From contig JANTQA010000023.1 of assembly GCA_027625915.1 (NCBI GenBank), forward strand, positions 15,624,001 to 15,688,000: 64,000 nt of DNA. The letters are read 5' to 3'. The stretch comes from Anaeramoeba flamelloides (Eukaryota; Metamonada; Anaeramoebidae). Shown piece after piece: positions 44,885-58,504 of the stretch (the first letter of the stretch is position 1; every line of letters begins with the position of its first letter). The notes beneath the pieces are model-generated. The model searched no databases. It had not been told where the DNA came from and saw only the letters and a program-made list of their open reading frames with translations. The position numbers and the translations under genes were made by a program.

Positions 44885-47800
44885 TTAATACCAAATACAT
44901 TTTTCTAAATTAAATAAGCTTTCTACATAAACCCATTGTGATGGGTGTTCTTGAATAAGTTCAATTTTTTCTCGAGAAATCCTCCCGTTTTTGTATTCGC
45001 ACATTAATTCGGACCCCTCGGTTGGATGGTATCTAATTGTTTTTCTAATTTTTTCATTATTTATATTAATAACCATTTTTGATTGGTTTAAAATTCTTCC
45101 GTTCTCCCACCCTGTAACCAAAAATTTATTATTTGGTAAAAGGAGCATCCCTTCTCCATGTTTGATACCATTTATTACATTTCCTTGGAAAACTGTTTCT
45201 CCATTTTGCTTAATTATTGTTGTGCCATTTGATTTGCCCTCTTTCCAAATGCCAGAAATTTCAAGTTCGATTGGATTGCTTTCATCCTTTTCATCCTTTT
45301 CGCCATTTTGAATGATTGCCTTTTTATATTTATATAGAGCACCCTTACCCTCGGGTAAATTATTAACCCAATTCCCTTCATATTTGATATTATCATTAAT
45401 TAAGGTTCCCGCCCCAAATCGTAAACCTTTTACAAATGTACCAACAAATATTTTATTAGGTTTTGTTTTCAATTCCCCTTTACCATGAAATAAATTGTAT
45501 TTAAATTCTCCATCATATACTAGATTATTTGATTCAAATTTACCAACGACACGCTAAAGGAGTTGTTTATTAAAAAACAAAAAAAAATCGATGTTATTTT
45601 TAATAAGAATTAAAAATAGATTTTATAATTATGACCAAAATAAATATGATTTAATAGCTATGAGAATTAATACAATTTGTCTAATTTTTTTTTATAAAAA
45701 ATCATTTATAATAAAATCAATTGTAATTGTAAAATTGATCAAGAGAATCGGGGAAAAAGAAAGTATTTTTCATACAATTGGTTTACATATTAAAATATTT
45801 CAACAAATCAAATTGAATTTTTTTGAAAACTCAATAGAGAAGAATTGGGAAAATATTGTTGGGAAATTAGGTTTATACATACATACATATACATATATTT
45901 ATATATATTCTTGACTTGACTTTTCTTTGTATTTAAAAACTTTATATTTGAAAAATTCGTTTTTTTTTAAATTATTTTTTTTTGGAATAATTTTTTTGGA
46001 AAACCACCATTTCAAATTCCAAATTCTATAGGATAAAAGGACATTTAGTAAGGCTGGAAAACTGTATTTAATTGTTTTTTTTGAAGTGAAATTTCAATAT
46101 AAAAATTAAATCTTGTATAGATATCGTGGATTTGGTACTCATTTTCATTAATGAGATTTACTTTTTGAGATTATTTATTACCAAGTGAGTTTGAAAAATT
46201 ACAAATATACCCTGGAAAGAAAACCATTAATAACTTGAATGATTGGTAGTAGTTAGATTTTATCTTTTTTTGATTGAAGAAAATAATAAAAAAGATAAAT
46301 TTATTTTCTCAACTCATAAAATGAATAGTTTAATATTTTTTTCCATTTTTCCCCTGGCTGAATCTTCTGTTATATTGGGAAGAAGAGTTACAAAGGAAAA
46401 AGATCAAGTGATTATTTACTAATACTGTATTACACTGAAACACGAAAGTATGAGTCACTTGAAAATAAAATCGGAAACAAAATGCTAAAAATGACAAAAG
46501 GTTTAAAGCAAATCAGATCAAAAAAAAATTGAAATTTAAACACTTAAACAACGATCCCCAAGTGAACATTCATGATCAATTATCAAATTAAATTAACCAA
46601 AAGTATCGTGGATGTTCTTGATTAAAGATAACATTGTTTTTTTTTTTGAAAGGGAATTTAAGTATAAGGGCAACTAGAGTGTAATTTACACTTTTTTGAT
46701 TTTTTGCCAATTGCTTCTCTTTAAACCCTTTTTAAATTTCTTTTTTTTTTCAATTTTTTTTCTTTTTCTTTTTTCTCTTTTTTCTTTTCAATTTTTTAAA
46801 CATAAAAAAAAAATTTGGGTGTGTCTTTCCCTTGAACAATCGTGAAATCTAGGATTTTCCGCTTAAATTATCTCTGATTAAATTTAAGTAAAAGGACATC
46901 TAGAGTGTAATTTATATTTCTTCCATCAATAAATAAATAAATGAAAGAATAGTTTAATTTCCGTTTTGGTTTTAAAATTGTTTTGTTTTGGTGATGTGTA
47001 TTCCACTCAGTACAGAAAAAACGGAGTTGTAATTTTTCAAGAAAAAAATCTTAAAGAAATTTCAATTTTTCCAAAAAAATAAATTGGTTTTCTTTATTTG
47101 TTACAATTCCCCAAGAAAAGCAAGCTATAATTTACACCCTTTTGACTGATCTTTAAATTATTTTAATTTTAGTAACTAAAAAATAAAAAAATGTTTTTAT
47201 TTTTTTTCAATTTTCCGCAAAAGATTCTGGGGCTTTGTTGAACATAAATAGTGAATCAAGAGTTGAGTTCAGCAATATTCTAATTAAATTTAGATGTGTA
47301 TAATTAGTAAAACAAATTCTTTAAAAAAAACACATTATTCCTGTATATTAAGGCATATACTCTAAGATTTTGAATAAATATTTTGGTTCCATGATGACAA
47401 AATATCTGTTCAAATAGAGGTCAAATAAAAAGTTCTTCAATTTTCTTGTAATGTTTGAAAACGGAGTAAAATCAATTTTTTTGTTGGAAAAAAAACTAAA
47501 TTCAAACATTGTTTTTTTTTTAGTTTTGAAAAAAACCAATCATTTACAAAAAAATAAAAAATGTTTATTCTCTATTTTCAAGAAAAAAAAGAAAAAAAAT
47601 AAACTTATAAAAGGATTTCAAAAGAAGAAAACTGACATAATTACAAATTACGAATTTAAGAAAAAAAACATTTTCTTTTACTATGTCAAGTCAAGAAATT
47701 TTAGAGGAATGTTCAGTAATCATTCATTTTTAAGAACACACAATGCATGTGGGATTTTAAGTTTGATCTTCTTTTGAGAATTAAATAGACGGAAAATAAA

Positions 47801-50800
47801 AGGATAGATAGATTTCATTGAATGGATGAATGATCTAGTTTATTTCTATAAAATTTAAACCAAGTTTTGTCACCGATGATGAAAATTCAAAATTTAACTT
47901 CAATGTTTTTGCAAACTACATTGGAGAGAATGAGATCCTTTGAAGAGTAAGTTCTTCAAAGTACCATTAAAAAATAACAAATTACTTGTTTTGGTTAAAT
48001 TTGTTTCTTTATTGTTTTTAAGTTGTGTAGAGTTAGATCTCGAGTTAAAAAAAATAAATAGCATCTCATATTGTTTCATTTGTTCAAAAATCACCTGTTC
48101 AAACTCTTCTTTTTAGATACCCTTCCATTTTGAAAAAAATGATATTGTTCGAACCGATATAAGACGGTATTGATAGAAATTAGAAAAATAATGATTGATA
48201 TACTCTTATATCACTTAAAACAATATCATTTTTTTTGTTCTTTCAAAGCCAAAATCAAATTATAACAAAGGCGATTATTTCCAAATCAAAACAATAAATA
48301 CAGTAATTTGTTTTGATGGGTTTTGAAATTTAGGTTGTATAAGATTTAACTCTAATAATATTTTTATAGCGGATTCTTTTTTGTGTATTTAAATTTGTTA
48401 AACAGAACTTGGTGATAAAGTTTTTTTCAAAAATTTGTGCTAAGGATAAGGAAATGTCCATATTTCAGTATGTACACATACATAAAATTAATTTGTATGT
48501 TTTTGAAGTTGTGGATTTATTGTTGAGGGTTAAATGAGAAAAACACTTAATCTATTAATGGGAGAATTTTGAAGTTCCTAAATTCATAACTTATAATTCA
48601 AAGAGTGGATAAACACAGTCATTATAAACATTTTAAAATTACTTTTATTTTTTTAATATTCTGAGAGTTATTTTTGGAATTTTTTAAGCGATATTTAAAT
48701 GTTTAAGATTTACTCAAGTTCCCTAAATATATAAACTCCAATTAAAAATTTTTAAAACCCCAATATTCAATTTTTGATAAAAAAATCTTATTTAATCAAT
48801 TCTCAAAGAAATACCAAATTAGAACCATTCGTTAATTGGAATTTTAACGCTTTTTTATAAATTATAATACTCACAAAACAAAAAATAAATAATTATCAAT
48901 ATAAATAAATTATGGGTGTGTTAAAAATTTTGGAGAGAGCAAAACCAAAAAAATGCATTTGTAAATTTGTTAAAATTCTATTTGGATTATTAATTGATCT
49001 ATGAGTTAGATATCATCAACTAATTTTATTTGAGTTCTTCTATTTGTAACAACTCAACTTTAACATGATAACAATTGTTGAAAAAAATTTTGATCGAATG
49101 AAACAAGTTACGTAATTCAAAAAATGAAATGGAAAGCAAAAAACTAAAAGACGAAAAAATGATTTTCATATTTTACAAAAATCAAAATTATTACCAATTT
49201 GAATGCAATTGTATTATTGTGATTCTTTGGACCGTTTCAGCTGTGTGGAAAATTTTGAATTTTAGTTTATTTTGAACAACTCAACTTTTAACATTTTATC
49301 AACTGTTCAAAAAAATTTGATCTAACGAAATATGTTACATAATTTCAAAAAAATGAAATGGAAAGCAAAAAACTAAAAGATGAAAAAATGATTTTCATTA
49401 TTTTCGAAAATCAAAATTATTTCCAATTTGAATGAAATTGTGTTATTGAGATCGTTTTAACTGTTTTAATTATGTGGAAAATTTTGGAATTTTATATATA
49501 TATTTATATATTATTGTTCATATAAAGTTTTTAATGTTTTAAACGTTAAAATATGTTGTATAATTGACTTGAAAACTTCATATTAACATTTTTATTTAGA
49601 ACCTTTGAAAAATATAGAATTTTATTTGTAATTTGTAATTCAAATAGTAAATCCAGATTTTTATTTAAGCCAAACCCCTGAAAGAGATATTTTTGATCTT
49701 ACAAGCTCTGGGTGTTTTAAAAAGAAAAAAAAATTTCTTTATATTTTTTTTTTTTGTATTCAATCAAAGTAGAACTTTGGGAAGAGCGGACTTAATGTTA
49801 ATGAAATTACTTTTACAAAAAATTCCTTTTAAAAATTATTTCCAAAAAGATAAATTTGAAAAGCTAAAGATGAATCTCAGATAAAAAAAAAAAAAGGCAA
49901 TATTTAATAATTTTTTAAAAAAAGAAATCATAAACTTAAGGACTATAATTTAAATTGTCTCACATATAAAAATATAATAAAAAAAAAATAAAAAAAAATT
50001 ATTACCAAATTATTTTCCCATTTCCCATTAAATTTATCTCCATTTGAATAAATTTGCTTACCATTGCCATTTTTGAGATTATTAAACCAATTACCAAAAT
50101 AAAAAGAATGGTCCATGCATTTTAAAATCCCGAACCCGTGTCGTTGAGCATCTTTAAATTCCCCAAGATAAACATCACCGTTGGGATATTGCCACTTGCC
50201 GTTGCCATTTATTTCGTTATTCTGGAATTCTCCACTATATTCTGATCCATCTTCAAATTTCATTTTACCCAGACCAACTCTAATTCCATTGAAAAGGTTC
50301 CCGACAAATTGCCTATTTTCGGGATATTTAATTGTGCATTTTCCATTGGGCAGGTCATTTTCCCAATTGCCATATAGCAAGGCGCCCGAGGGATATCGCA
50401 ACGTCCCGAAGCCATTTCTTTTATTGTCTTTGAACATTCCTTCAAAAACAGCATTATTGGGATATTTTAGTTTACCTTTGCCAATGAACTTGCCATTCTT
50501 TAAGTTGCCATTATAGATCATTTTATTCGAGAATTTAAATTTTACATTTCGCGATTCATTTTGAAATGTTTCTACTGCTTGTCCTGTTAATATTTTAAAG
50601 CATTCTGTTAATTTTGAATAAAATTGTTTAAATTTTTTAATTTTTAAAACAATTGAAAATTCTGGTGAAAAAAATTCATATGGAATATTGTCTAAATTTT
50701 CATCTTGCTCAATATTCTCCTTTAATTTTACTTTATTCTCATCATTTTGTGTTTCCTTTTTGTTTTCGTTTTCTTTTTCGTTTTCTTTTTCAATTTCAAT

Positions 50801-52652
50801 TTCCTTATCCTTATCAATTTCCTTTTCCTTTTCCTTTTCCTTATCAATTTCTTTCCCCTTTTCTTTCCCCTTTTCCTTTTCCTTTTCGTTTTCAATTTCC
50901 TTTTCCTTTTCCTTTTCTTTACCCTTATTCTCAACATTCACATTTTCACCACCATCCTCTTTTTTCATATTTTGTAATTTTCTACACCATACACCAGTAA
51001 TGTTTGTTTTTTTTTTCATAAAAAATTGAGGGTTTGAAGTTTGTTTAATTCGAAAGCAAAAAATTAAATATTTTTTAAATAACAATAATTTAATTGTTTC
51101 TCCAATTACAGATTTGTCAGAATTATAAGTAAAAATTTGACCATCAGCGATATACAAAATTTCTTCTCTGTTTAATAATTCAAAGTCTGTGCGGTTTGGA
51201 AAGAATGATTTGATAAAGTTTCTCTGTTCAACTTCCAATATTAGTTTATTGATTGATTCGTTGAATGTTTCAATATTCCTAAAGTCCGGATGGTTTTGTG
51301 GTGTGATTTGAATCAATTTGGAAAAGATTTGCTTCCAGTCTGTTAAGAGCTTCACAAAGGACTCGAAGGTTTGCTTAATGCTCCCAAGCTCGCTCCATTC
51401 GCCTTGTTGGATCTCGGACTGGATATCCTTGTTGTTCGAGATGATCTTTTCAAGTCTTAAGAGGCACTCGTAGAGAGACGAGCTAAAGGCCAAATACGCC
51501 AGCCTCAGCTCTGGAAAGAATTTTAAAAAGCAGTCTCCAATCAAGGATTCCCAAGTCCATTCTGTTTTTCTTTTTTTCAAATCAAGATAAAAATTTTTAT
51601 GTGCCTTTTCTAAACGGATGAAATTGCCAAAAATTTTCTCCGTGTCAAGGCCTTCGCCAGTTCTGTTCTCTTGGCTTTGTTTTTTTTGTGTTTGCTGCCA
51701 ATTAGTAAAGATTTTGATATAGTTCTCGGAAAAGCTATCCAATGTTTTGATTTGTGCTTCTTCCAGATTATAGAGTTCAAAAAAGATCTTTGTTCTTTCG
51801 TTTTCCGGCCCTTGGAACTTCTCTCCTTGAAGCACCCCTTCCCACTCTTGCTGCAATTTTTTAAACAACGGCGATCTTTTAAACCTTGAAAAGGAATCGG
51901 TTTCCATTAATTTCAAGATCTCGTCTTCTGCCTTATTAAAGAGGGTTAATGGGTAATTCTGTTTTCCGTATTTGGACAAAATGTCAGTTCTTGTCATAGA
52001 GTCAATATTAACTTGGCTTTCAGAATTTTCAATCACAAACTTTTTTTTTTTTTTTCAGAATTAATTTTTAAAAATCATTGTTTGTTTTTGTTTTTTTAAA
52101 GGTTTTTGTGTTTGTTTTTTTTTTAAAGTTTTTTTTTGGTTGAAAAAATCCATATAAGAGAAAGACGGTTAACAATTAAAATTTCTCGGAAAAACATAGT
52201 TATAAAGAGGATCAAATAAAAGGAGGAAATAGAAAGAATAATTTGGTTGTTTTTATTACTTTTTCGATAATAGACTTTGCACAAATGATCCTTTCTGACA
52301 AATCAAATGTGTTTTGATAAAGGTTCACTTGCTTCCAAAATTCCAGATTCTCTTGGGAAAACTGTGTAATTAAGAATTGCTCAAAATAAGACATCGAATA
52401 TTTGTTTGAGATTAGAAAAGAAAAAGTACCAAGGATTGCCAAATCTTCGTGTGCGCCCTTTGGAAACACTACACGCTTTTTGGAATCTAAATTATCCTTT
52501 TTGATTTCTTTTTGTGATTTCTTTTGTGATTTTTTCTTCTTTTTTTCTTGTGTTTTGTTTTTATTCTTATTTTTTTGTTTTTCATCACTTTTCAGTGTTT
52601 TTGTTCTTCGACCCCGAAAATAAAAGGATTTTTTGGGTGTTGAAGTGCTCAT
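44885..52652 (-). CDS. RGS-DH-PH-MORN multidomain signalling protein (RGS-RhoGEF-like), three exons
   Basis: Exons 52652-52260, 52039-50006 and 45553-44885 join in phase 0 to 1031 residues. After a basic leader comes an RGS domain (about 70-195) with the GAP residues of active RGS boxes: SQENLEFW, VNIDSMTR and LMETDSFSRF. Intron 1 (220 bp) splits it between IIEK and FVIENS. A DH (RhoGEF) domain (about 220-400) ends near NHPDFRNIETF; its usual PxQRIxRY core is replaced by SFVKLLTDWKQIFSKL. A PH-like region (about 415-620) is interrupted by a KE/DKE-rich insert. At least eleven MORN repeats (YxGxxxxGxxxGxG type) fill the C terminus and continue across the 4.45 kb intron 2. RGS domains switch off G-alpha, DH-PH activates Rho/Rac, and MORN repeats bind lipid or membrane. 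A G-alpha to Rho link at the membrane is the natural inference; exchange activity is uncertain. Confidence 0.87.
46333..46935. repeat. About 580 bp dispersed repeat, copy 2 of 3
   Basis: It follows 14130-14735 block by block. Directly after it, 46990-47170 carries further fragments of the same kind (GGAGTTGTAATTTTTCAAG, TATAATTTACACCC). Confidence 0.8.
48735..49490. repeat. Dispersed repeat with internal ~226 bp tandem duplication
   Basis: 48735-49260 matches 54608-55162 over its length (shared TATTTAATCAAT, CAAAACAAAAAATAAAT, ATCATCAACTAATTTTATTT, AAAATGATTTTC). The part from 49049 is repeated from about 49275 (AACAACTCAACTTT start, GAAATGGAAAGCAAAAAACT middle, GTGGAAAATTTT end). The 54 kb copy has one unit only. 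Confidence 0.75.
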
Positions 52653-55387
52653 TTTTCAATTGAATAAGTAACTTTTGAGAAAAATGATCTTTCATTTTGT
52701 TGATTATTCTGTGTTTTTTTTTATTAGAAATCCAGAAGGGACTGTTTTTTACGAAGTAAAATGAAAAATGAGACCTATTGAAAATACAAAGCAAAGAATA
52801 ACAAGACACAAATATCTCGAAATATATTTTTTAAGGGATTAGTAACTCTTATATATTTTTTGAAGAATTATCTTATGGTTACTTATTTCCACATGGGAAA
52901 AATTAAAATTGTTACCCAAACTCCTTTAATGAACTTGAGTGAAATGAGTTCTCATTTTTAAAAGAAGTACATTTTTACAATTAATTTTTGGTTGAATAAA
53001 AAGATCCCAATTATTTTTGGTCTGGGATTTTGGATCTAGGTCTGAAAACAGAAAAATTTACAAAAACATTTTTATTTTATAGTTATCTTACTTTTTGTAA
53101 TTTTTGATCTGTATGAACTGTAAAATTTTCCAACCTAAGTTTACATTAAAAATACAAAAAAAATCATTCAAATATTGAATCCTTATCAGATTAGAAATAC
53201 AATTGATTTTTTCTTTTATTCAAAATATTTTGTCAAATTTCTGGAAATTCCAATTATTATATAATATTTCTTTTAATATATTAAGAGTATAAATACTAAC
53301 TATTTTTATCAATTTACTTGAAAATATTTATTCATTTTTTAATATTCAAAAAATTTCTGGAATTAATTTTATTTGTATGAAGTTAATCCAAATAATTGAG
53401 AAATAAAAGTAAAGTCTATTGATTTTTTAATATTCAGGAGTTTTGCAAAATCATTGAAATAAATAAGATCGGGATATAAATTGTTTTGAAAAAATAATCA
53501 AATAAAATATTATTTCTTTATGTATAAATTTATTTTTTCAGAACCTCTAAAAAGTTTTTTTGAGGAAATTCTTGACTTTATTGGTTTATGATTTAACTCA
53601 AAATCTTTTTGTCCATTTGATAAAAGAATAATAATTTTCTTAAATTTTTGATTCTCTCTAAAAATACACTGATTTTTAGCTGGATTAATAAAAAAAAAAA
53701 AGATAACTGAATGAAACTTTACAATTTGGAGAATTCAATAATCCAGTGCACATACAGGTACCGCTTTCTGTTTTACTAATATTAAATCTTTTAAATTATA
53801 GTCGAGTCTTCTGATTGTGTTTTATTATTTTTTCTAAATACAAATAGATATAAATCTTGAATTTTATTTTCTGAATTTATATTTATTTTTATTTACTCAA
53901 ATTATGTTATTTTCAATTTTTAAACTCTTTAGAAATGTATAAAAATGGGTGTATTTCTGTTATTTTGACATATTAAAACATACTGCTATCAATTGATCTA
54001 AGAATTTAAATAAGTAACATTTTCTATTTCAAAATTAAAAATTTTTAACCCATGATTTCATTGACTTGTTATTAACTGATTTATATAATCTAATTAATAA
54101 AATTATTATCAAAAATTATTAAAGTTGCCATTTTTTATTTCTTTTAAAATCATAAGTTGTCACATGATATACATCATTGATATCGATTACCCAACAAATT
54201 TTAATATTTTATTTTTAGTACAATTTAAAGTTTTTTTAAGGTATTTATTTTTTTATGAATATCAACTCTATCTGAATTCAGTTTGTTTTCTTGGTTTTAA
54301 ACTATCTTAAATTGTTTTATTTTTAGGAAAAGGCAAAATTATTTGTTCCTTTTTGCCTAGATATTTATTTTATCATATTATGTTATTATAAAAGTGTTTT
54401 TGAATAATTTATCATTAAATAAATAGTCTAAATTTGAAATCTTTTTGATAACTTTAACTTGTTTCCAAAAACAGAAATGTTGCACTACATTCAAAAAAAC
54501 AAAATTAGAAATTAATTGGATAATATATGTAAAAAAGAACAATAAATTACCTTTCATATGATAAAAATAGTAAAAGTTTAATTTTTAAGAACAAAATATA
54601 AGATTAAAAAGAAACTCCAATCAAAAATTTTTCAAACACCAAAATTCAATTTTTTGAAAAAAAAAGTCTTATTTAATCAATACTAGAAGAAATACTCAAA
54701 TTAGAACCATTCACTAATTGTAATATCCACAATTGTTTATAAATTAGAATACTAACAAAACAAAAAATAAATATTTATCAATACTAATAAATCCAGAGTG
54801 TGTAAAAAATTTTGGACAGAGATAAAACAAAAAAATTCATTGTTAAATTTGTAAAAATTCTATTCATGATTATTAATCCATCAAATGGTTAGATACCATC
54901 AACTAATTTTATTTAAGTTCTTCTATTTTAAAAGAACTCAATTTTATACTAATATCAACGATCGAAAAAAATTCTGAACAAACAAAATGGTTTGGTAATT
55001 CATAAAAATGAAATGAAAATAATAAAAGATCAAAAAATGATTTTCCTATTTTTCAAAAATCAAAATCTTTTCTAAATTTGAATGAAATTGTATAATTGTG
55101 ATTCTTTTGAACTGTTTTAACTGTGTTAAAAAGTCTGAATTTTAGTTTATTTTGTAATTTGTAGAAATAAATAAATGTAAAAATTTAAAATTAAACAAAA
55201 ATAAAAATAAAATTTAATAATTTCTGAGAATTTATTTTATATTTACCTATTCGCTCGAAATAATAAATTAATTGATTTAATAAAAAATTACCATGGACAT
55301 ACATGGTTGAAACAATAAATTGTTAAAAGGAATATAATGGATCAAATAGATAAAATATAAAAAAAATGAATAAAATAAACATTATAA
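52653..55387. other. Intergenic with one repeat copy
   Basis: No gene seen between the start of the RGS gene and the end of the M3 peptidase gene. 54608-55162 is a dispersed repeat. Confidence 0.5.
54608..55162. repeat. Dispersed repeat, single-unit copy of the 48.7 kb family
   Basis: Same orientation and block order as 48735-49260, ending GAATTTTAGTTTATTTTG in both. No tandem duplication here. Confidence 0.75.
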
Positions 55388-58300
55388 TTAATTTTTATAT
55401 ACCCCAATACTCTTTAAGAAAGAAAGATTATTTGGTTTTCTTCCCAAGAAATCTTCCATTATTTCCATACCATCCTTAGTACCACCAATCTCAAGACATT
55501 TTTTATGGAATTGCATACCAATTTCTTTAGAAAAGACACCACCGTCTTCAAATTTGGTAAATAAATCTGCGGCGTAAACCAAAGACCAAAGATAGCCATA
55601 GTAATTTGCCTCATAATTCCAAACCATGTGTCCAAAATTAGTTGCAATGTTTAAATCTGGGTGCATATTCATCCCACATAGTTTTTTTCTTAATGTTGCC
55701 GATAACTTTTGCGTGTTAGTTTCAGGTTGAGTATGAAGTGTATAATCCCATAAACCAAAAAAAATTTGTCTTCAATAAATTATACCAATGTTCACATTTT
55801 TTGCAGCGATCATCTTATCTATTAATTCGTCGGGAAGTGGCTTGTTTGTTTTGTAATGTTTTGAAATTTTCTTTAAAGATTCTTTATTCCAGCAAAAGAA
55901 TTCATTCATTTGAGATGGGGCTATTTTTGAATTGAAATAATAATATGAAAATTTATTAGAAAAGCAAGAGTTTAAAATAAATGATTTATAGAAGTAATTT
56001 TGTTTTTATTGTTTTTACAAAAAGGAAAATAAGAACAATTAGACTTGAGATAAAATAAAAAATAATGATATAGCTCATGATTTAATGGGTTGAAAAAATA
56101 AAAAAAATAAATAAATGAGCAATTACCTTCCAAAAAATCGGACTCTACATTTGTTCCCGAAAATTCTGATAATGTTGATCTAGTAAGCAATTCATGGAAT
56201 AAATGGCCTATATAAATGATTAGTTAAAAAATAAAAAATATAAAAAATATTATAAAATTTTTGAATGTTAAAATTTTTAGGTATAAATCCATTTTTAAGA
56301 AAATTGTAGTATATTTTTTTTTTTAATTTTTAATTGGCTCTGTTTCTTGTGAAAATTTGGTTTCCGAGATAAAGCAATTGTGAAAAGAAACATTATAATT
56401 TTATTATTTTGATTAGTTGGGGATTTGGAAAATTAAAAATATACCAGGTTAACACTCCTAAAATGAAAAAGTTGATTTTCATGAAGAAATTGTGTTTGTG
56501 ATCATGAAAATTTAGGAAATTTTTTGAAAATGGCCAAAAAAAATACCATCATTATTTGTAATTTAGGAGATATGTGTGGGTTATCTTCTTTTTATTTTTC
56601 AATATTTTCCCGATTACCAACTAAAAAATTTAAATATTTATGTATTGTTTCGAAGGCTAAAGGCCAAGGAACAATATAACACATATTTTCACAGAGTCGA
56701 AGACGAGGGAAAATATGGCTAATATTTATAATTTTTTATTTTGTGAAAGGGAAAATATTGAAAAATGTGAGGAAATAACTTACATATCAACCATAGAGTG
56801 TCATTTTAAAGACACATTACTCGATTTATTAATTTTTTTTTAAAAAATGAGGTAAAAAGGAAAATACGACTAATATTGTCCTTTTTGGAGTCAAAGGTAC
56901 AGATATAAACCAATAATTTTATGATTTGAATTTTTTCAAATTTTTCATTGATTTTCGGGTTGATAAGACTTTATTTTTAAAATTGATTTTTCAAAATAGC
57001 CTTTTCGAAAATTTACATAAAATTCCATTATTCTTTTTTAGAGTGAAACTGTCACTTTAAATTCTCAAAAATAAAAAGAAAAAGAAAATTGAATCTGAAA
57101 AGAAAATTCAATATGGAATTATAAATTACCGGCTTCGTGATACATTGTTACGACATCATCATGCTTAAGGAGAGAAGGTTTTTCTTTACTAGGCTTGTTG
57201 AAATTGCATATAAGAGAAGCATGTGGCGCTTGTCTCGAAACTACATTTCCTTGCTCGTCGAAGTTGGTATAAGAAGGCATGATTGGGAATTCAGCAAAAT
57301 GGGAAAACTTTCCGTCTCTTGGGTATAAATCTAAATAAAAGATACCAATTAAAAAATTAGGGTCTTCTTTGTCCCAAATTTCATATCTTTTCACCTCTGG
57401 TGCCCAAATTGCTTCGTCTGTTACCTCTTTAAAAGTGATCGAGTACAGTAATTCAAAAATTTCAAATAATTTTTCTAACACAAATTCCATTGGGAAGTAT
57501 TCTTTAATTTCTGTTTCATCGACTGCGGACTTTGTTTTCATCAAGTATTGGTGTAAAAATCTCCAATCCCATAATTGGATTTCACATTCGTCGTTTTTGT
57601 TTAAATTGTTTAACTTTCTTTTTAATGTCTTTAGTTGATCCAATTCCTCTTCAAAAGGCAATTTTTCAAGCACGCCATTTAAAAAATCATGAACGTTTTT
57701 AGGGTTTTTGCTCATATTAATTTCTGTACGGAACTCGTAATGCGTTGGGAAACCAAGAACCCTGGCACACTTGTCCCTTAGCCCAGCAACATGTTCCAAA
57801 ATTTCAACATTTTGAGATCCTGCTCGTTGCCCATATTTCAAAAAAACTTGCTTCCTTGTCTCTTCGTTTGTACACTCCTTTAAGATTGGGAAGTATTTCA
57901 TTTCAATGAGGTATTGGCTTTCGTCTTCTGGATCCTTTTTCAACCCACCAAAAAAGTCCTCTTCCAGACCTGCAAGTTGCCACTTTGTTAATGACAGCTT
58001 TGTGACATCCTCAGTGATGTTTTTGTTATATTCGATCTCTTTTGTTGAAATGATCTTTCTGAGCTTTTTTAATTCCTCGCGCTTTTCTTCACTCAAGTCC
58101 AGACCGTCTCTTTTAAAATCCCTTAGCATCTTTTCTAAATATCTTGAGTGCTCGCCTTTCAGTGTTTTGGATTCCTCCGTTTCATTAAATGCATTTAAAG
58201 ACTGAAACAAATCAACCCTCATGTCTTGTTCAATGCTAAACTTGGAAAAGATCTCGCGGCATTCACGACATTTTTTTCTCACCTCTTCAGAAAGAGAAAC

Positions 58301-58504
58301 CTCAGACAGCAGGTCTAACAAATTCGTAAAATGGATCACTTCATTGTCGGCCTTATATAACGGTAACATGGTGTTCACAAATGTTTGGCTTCCTGTTTTC
58401 AAATTTGCAATCGAATCGTTTGCTTTTAAAACAGACTCTTGGACCTTTTTTGTTCGCTCTTCAATTTCTTATGGTTCTATTAAAAAGTTGATTGTTTGGG
58501 ACAT
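55388..58504 (-). pseudogene. M3-family metallopeptidase (thimet oligopeptidase/saccharolysin type) with two in-frame stops, three exons
   Basis: Exons 58504-57130, 56207-56127 and 55920-55388 join in phase to 663 codons, the usual family length. The zinc site HEAGH (codons 456-460) is rebuilt across intron 1. FLEAPSQM spans intron 2. The substrate-binding HMVWNYEANYYGYLWS region is present. The family degrades short peptides in the cytosol or organelles. The frame is otherwise clean but contains TAA at codon 12 (58471-58469) and TGA at codon 535 (55774-55772). The TGA sits where relatives have Leu in a conserved NLRQ, and TTA to TGA would be one change. Loss of everything after codon 535 would remove essential residues. 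Either the gene died very recently, this is one bad allele, or the sequence has errors. Family identity is firm; the broken state rests on two single bases. Confidence 0.82.

Larger units (their letters stand above)
45554..50005 (-). other. 4.45 kb intron of the RGS-DH-PH-MORN gene
   Basis: In gene orientation it runs from GTAATAAT to CCTTTAG and joins WENNL to RVVGKF between MORN repeats. It holds a copy of the ~580 bp repeat (46333-46935) and a ~550 bp repeat with a tandem duplication (48735-49490). Open frames inside look accidental. Confidence 0.75.

Noticed and set aside
50181-51029. Several plus-strand frames rich in Phe/Ser/Leu
   Set aside because: Antisense to the MORN and KE coding parts of the RGS gene; composition is a mirror of the repeats.
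55772-55774. TGA recoded as an amino acid (or selenocysteine)
   Set aside because: TGA ends the CK1 gene, the position is normally Leu, and a TAA also interrupts the same gene; no selenocysteine element was seen.
55757-55785. Very short intron hiding the TGA in the M3 gene
   Set aside because: The only GT-AG pair nearby would remove 16 bases and break the conserved frame.
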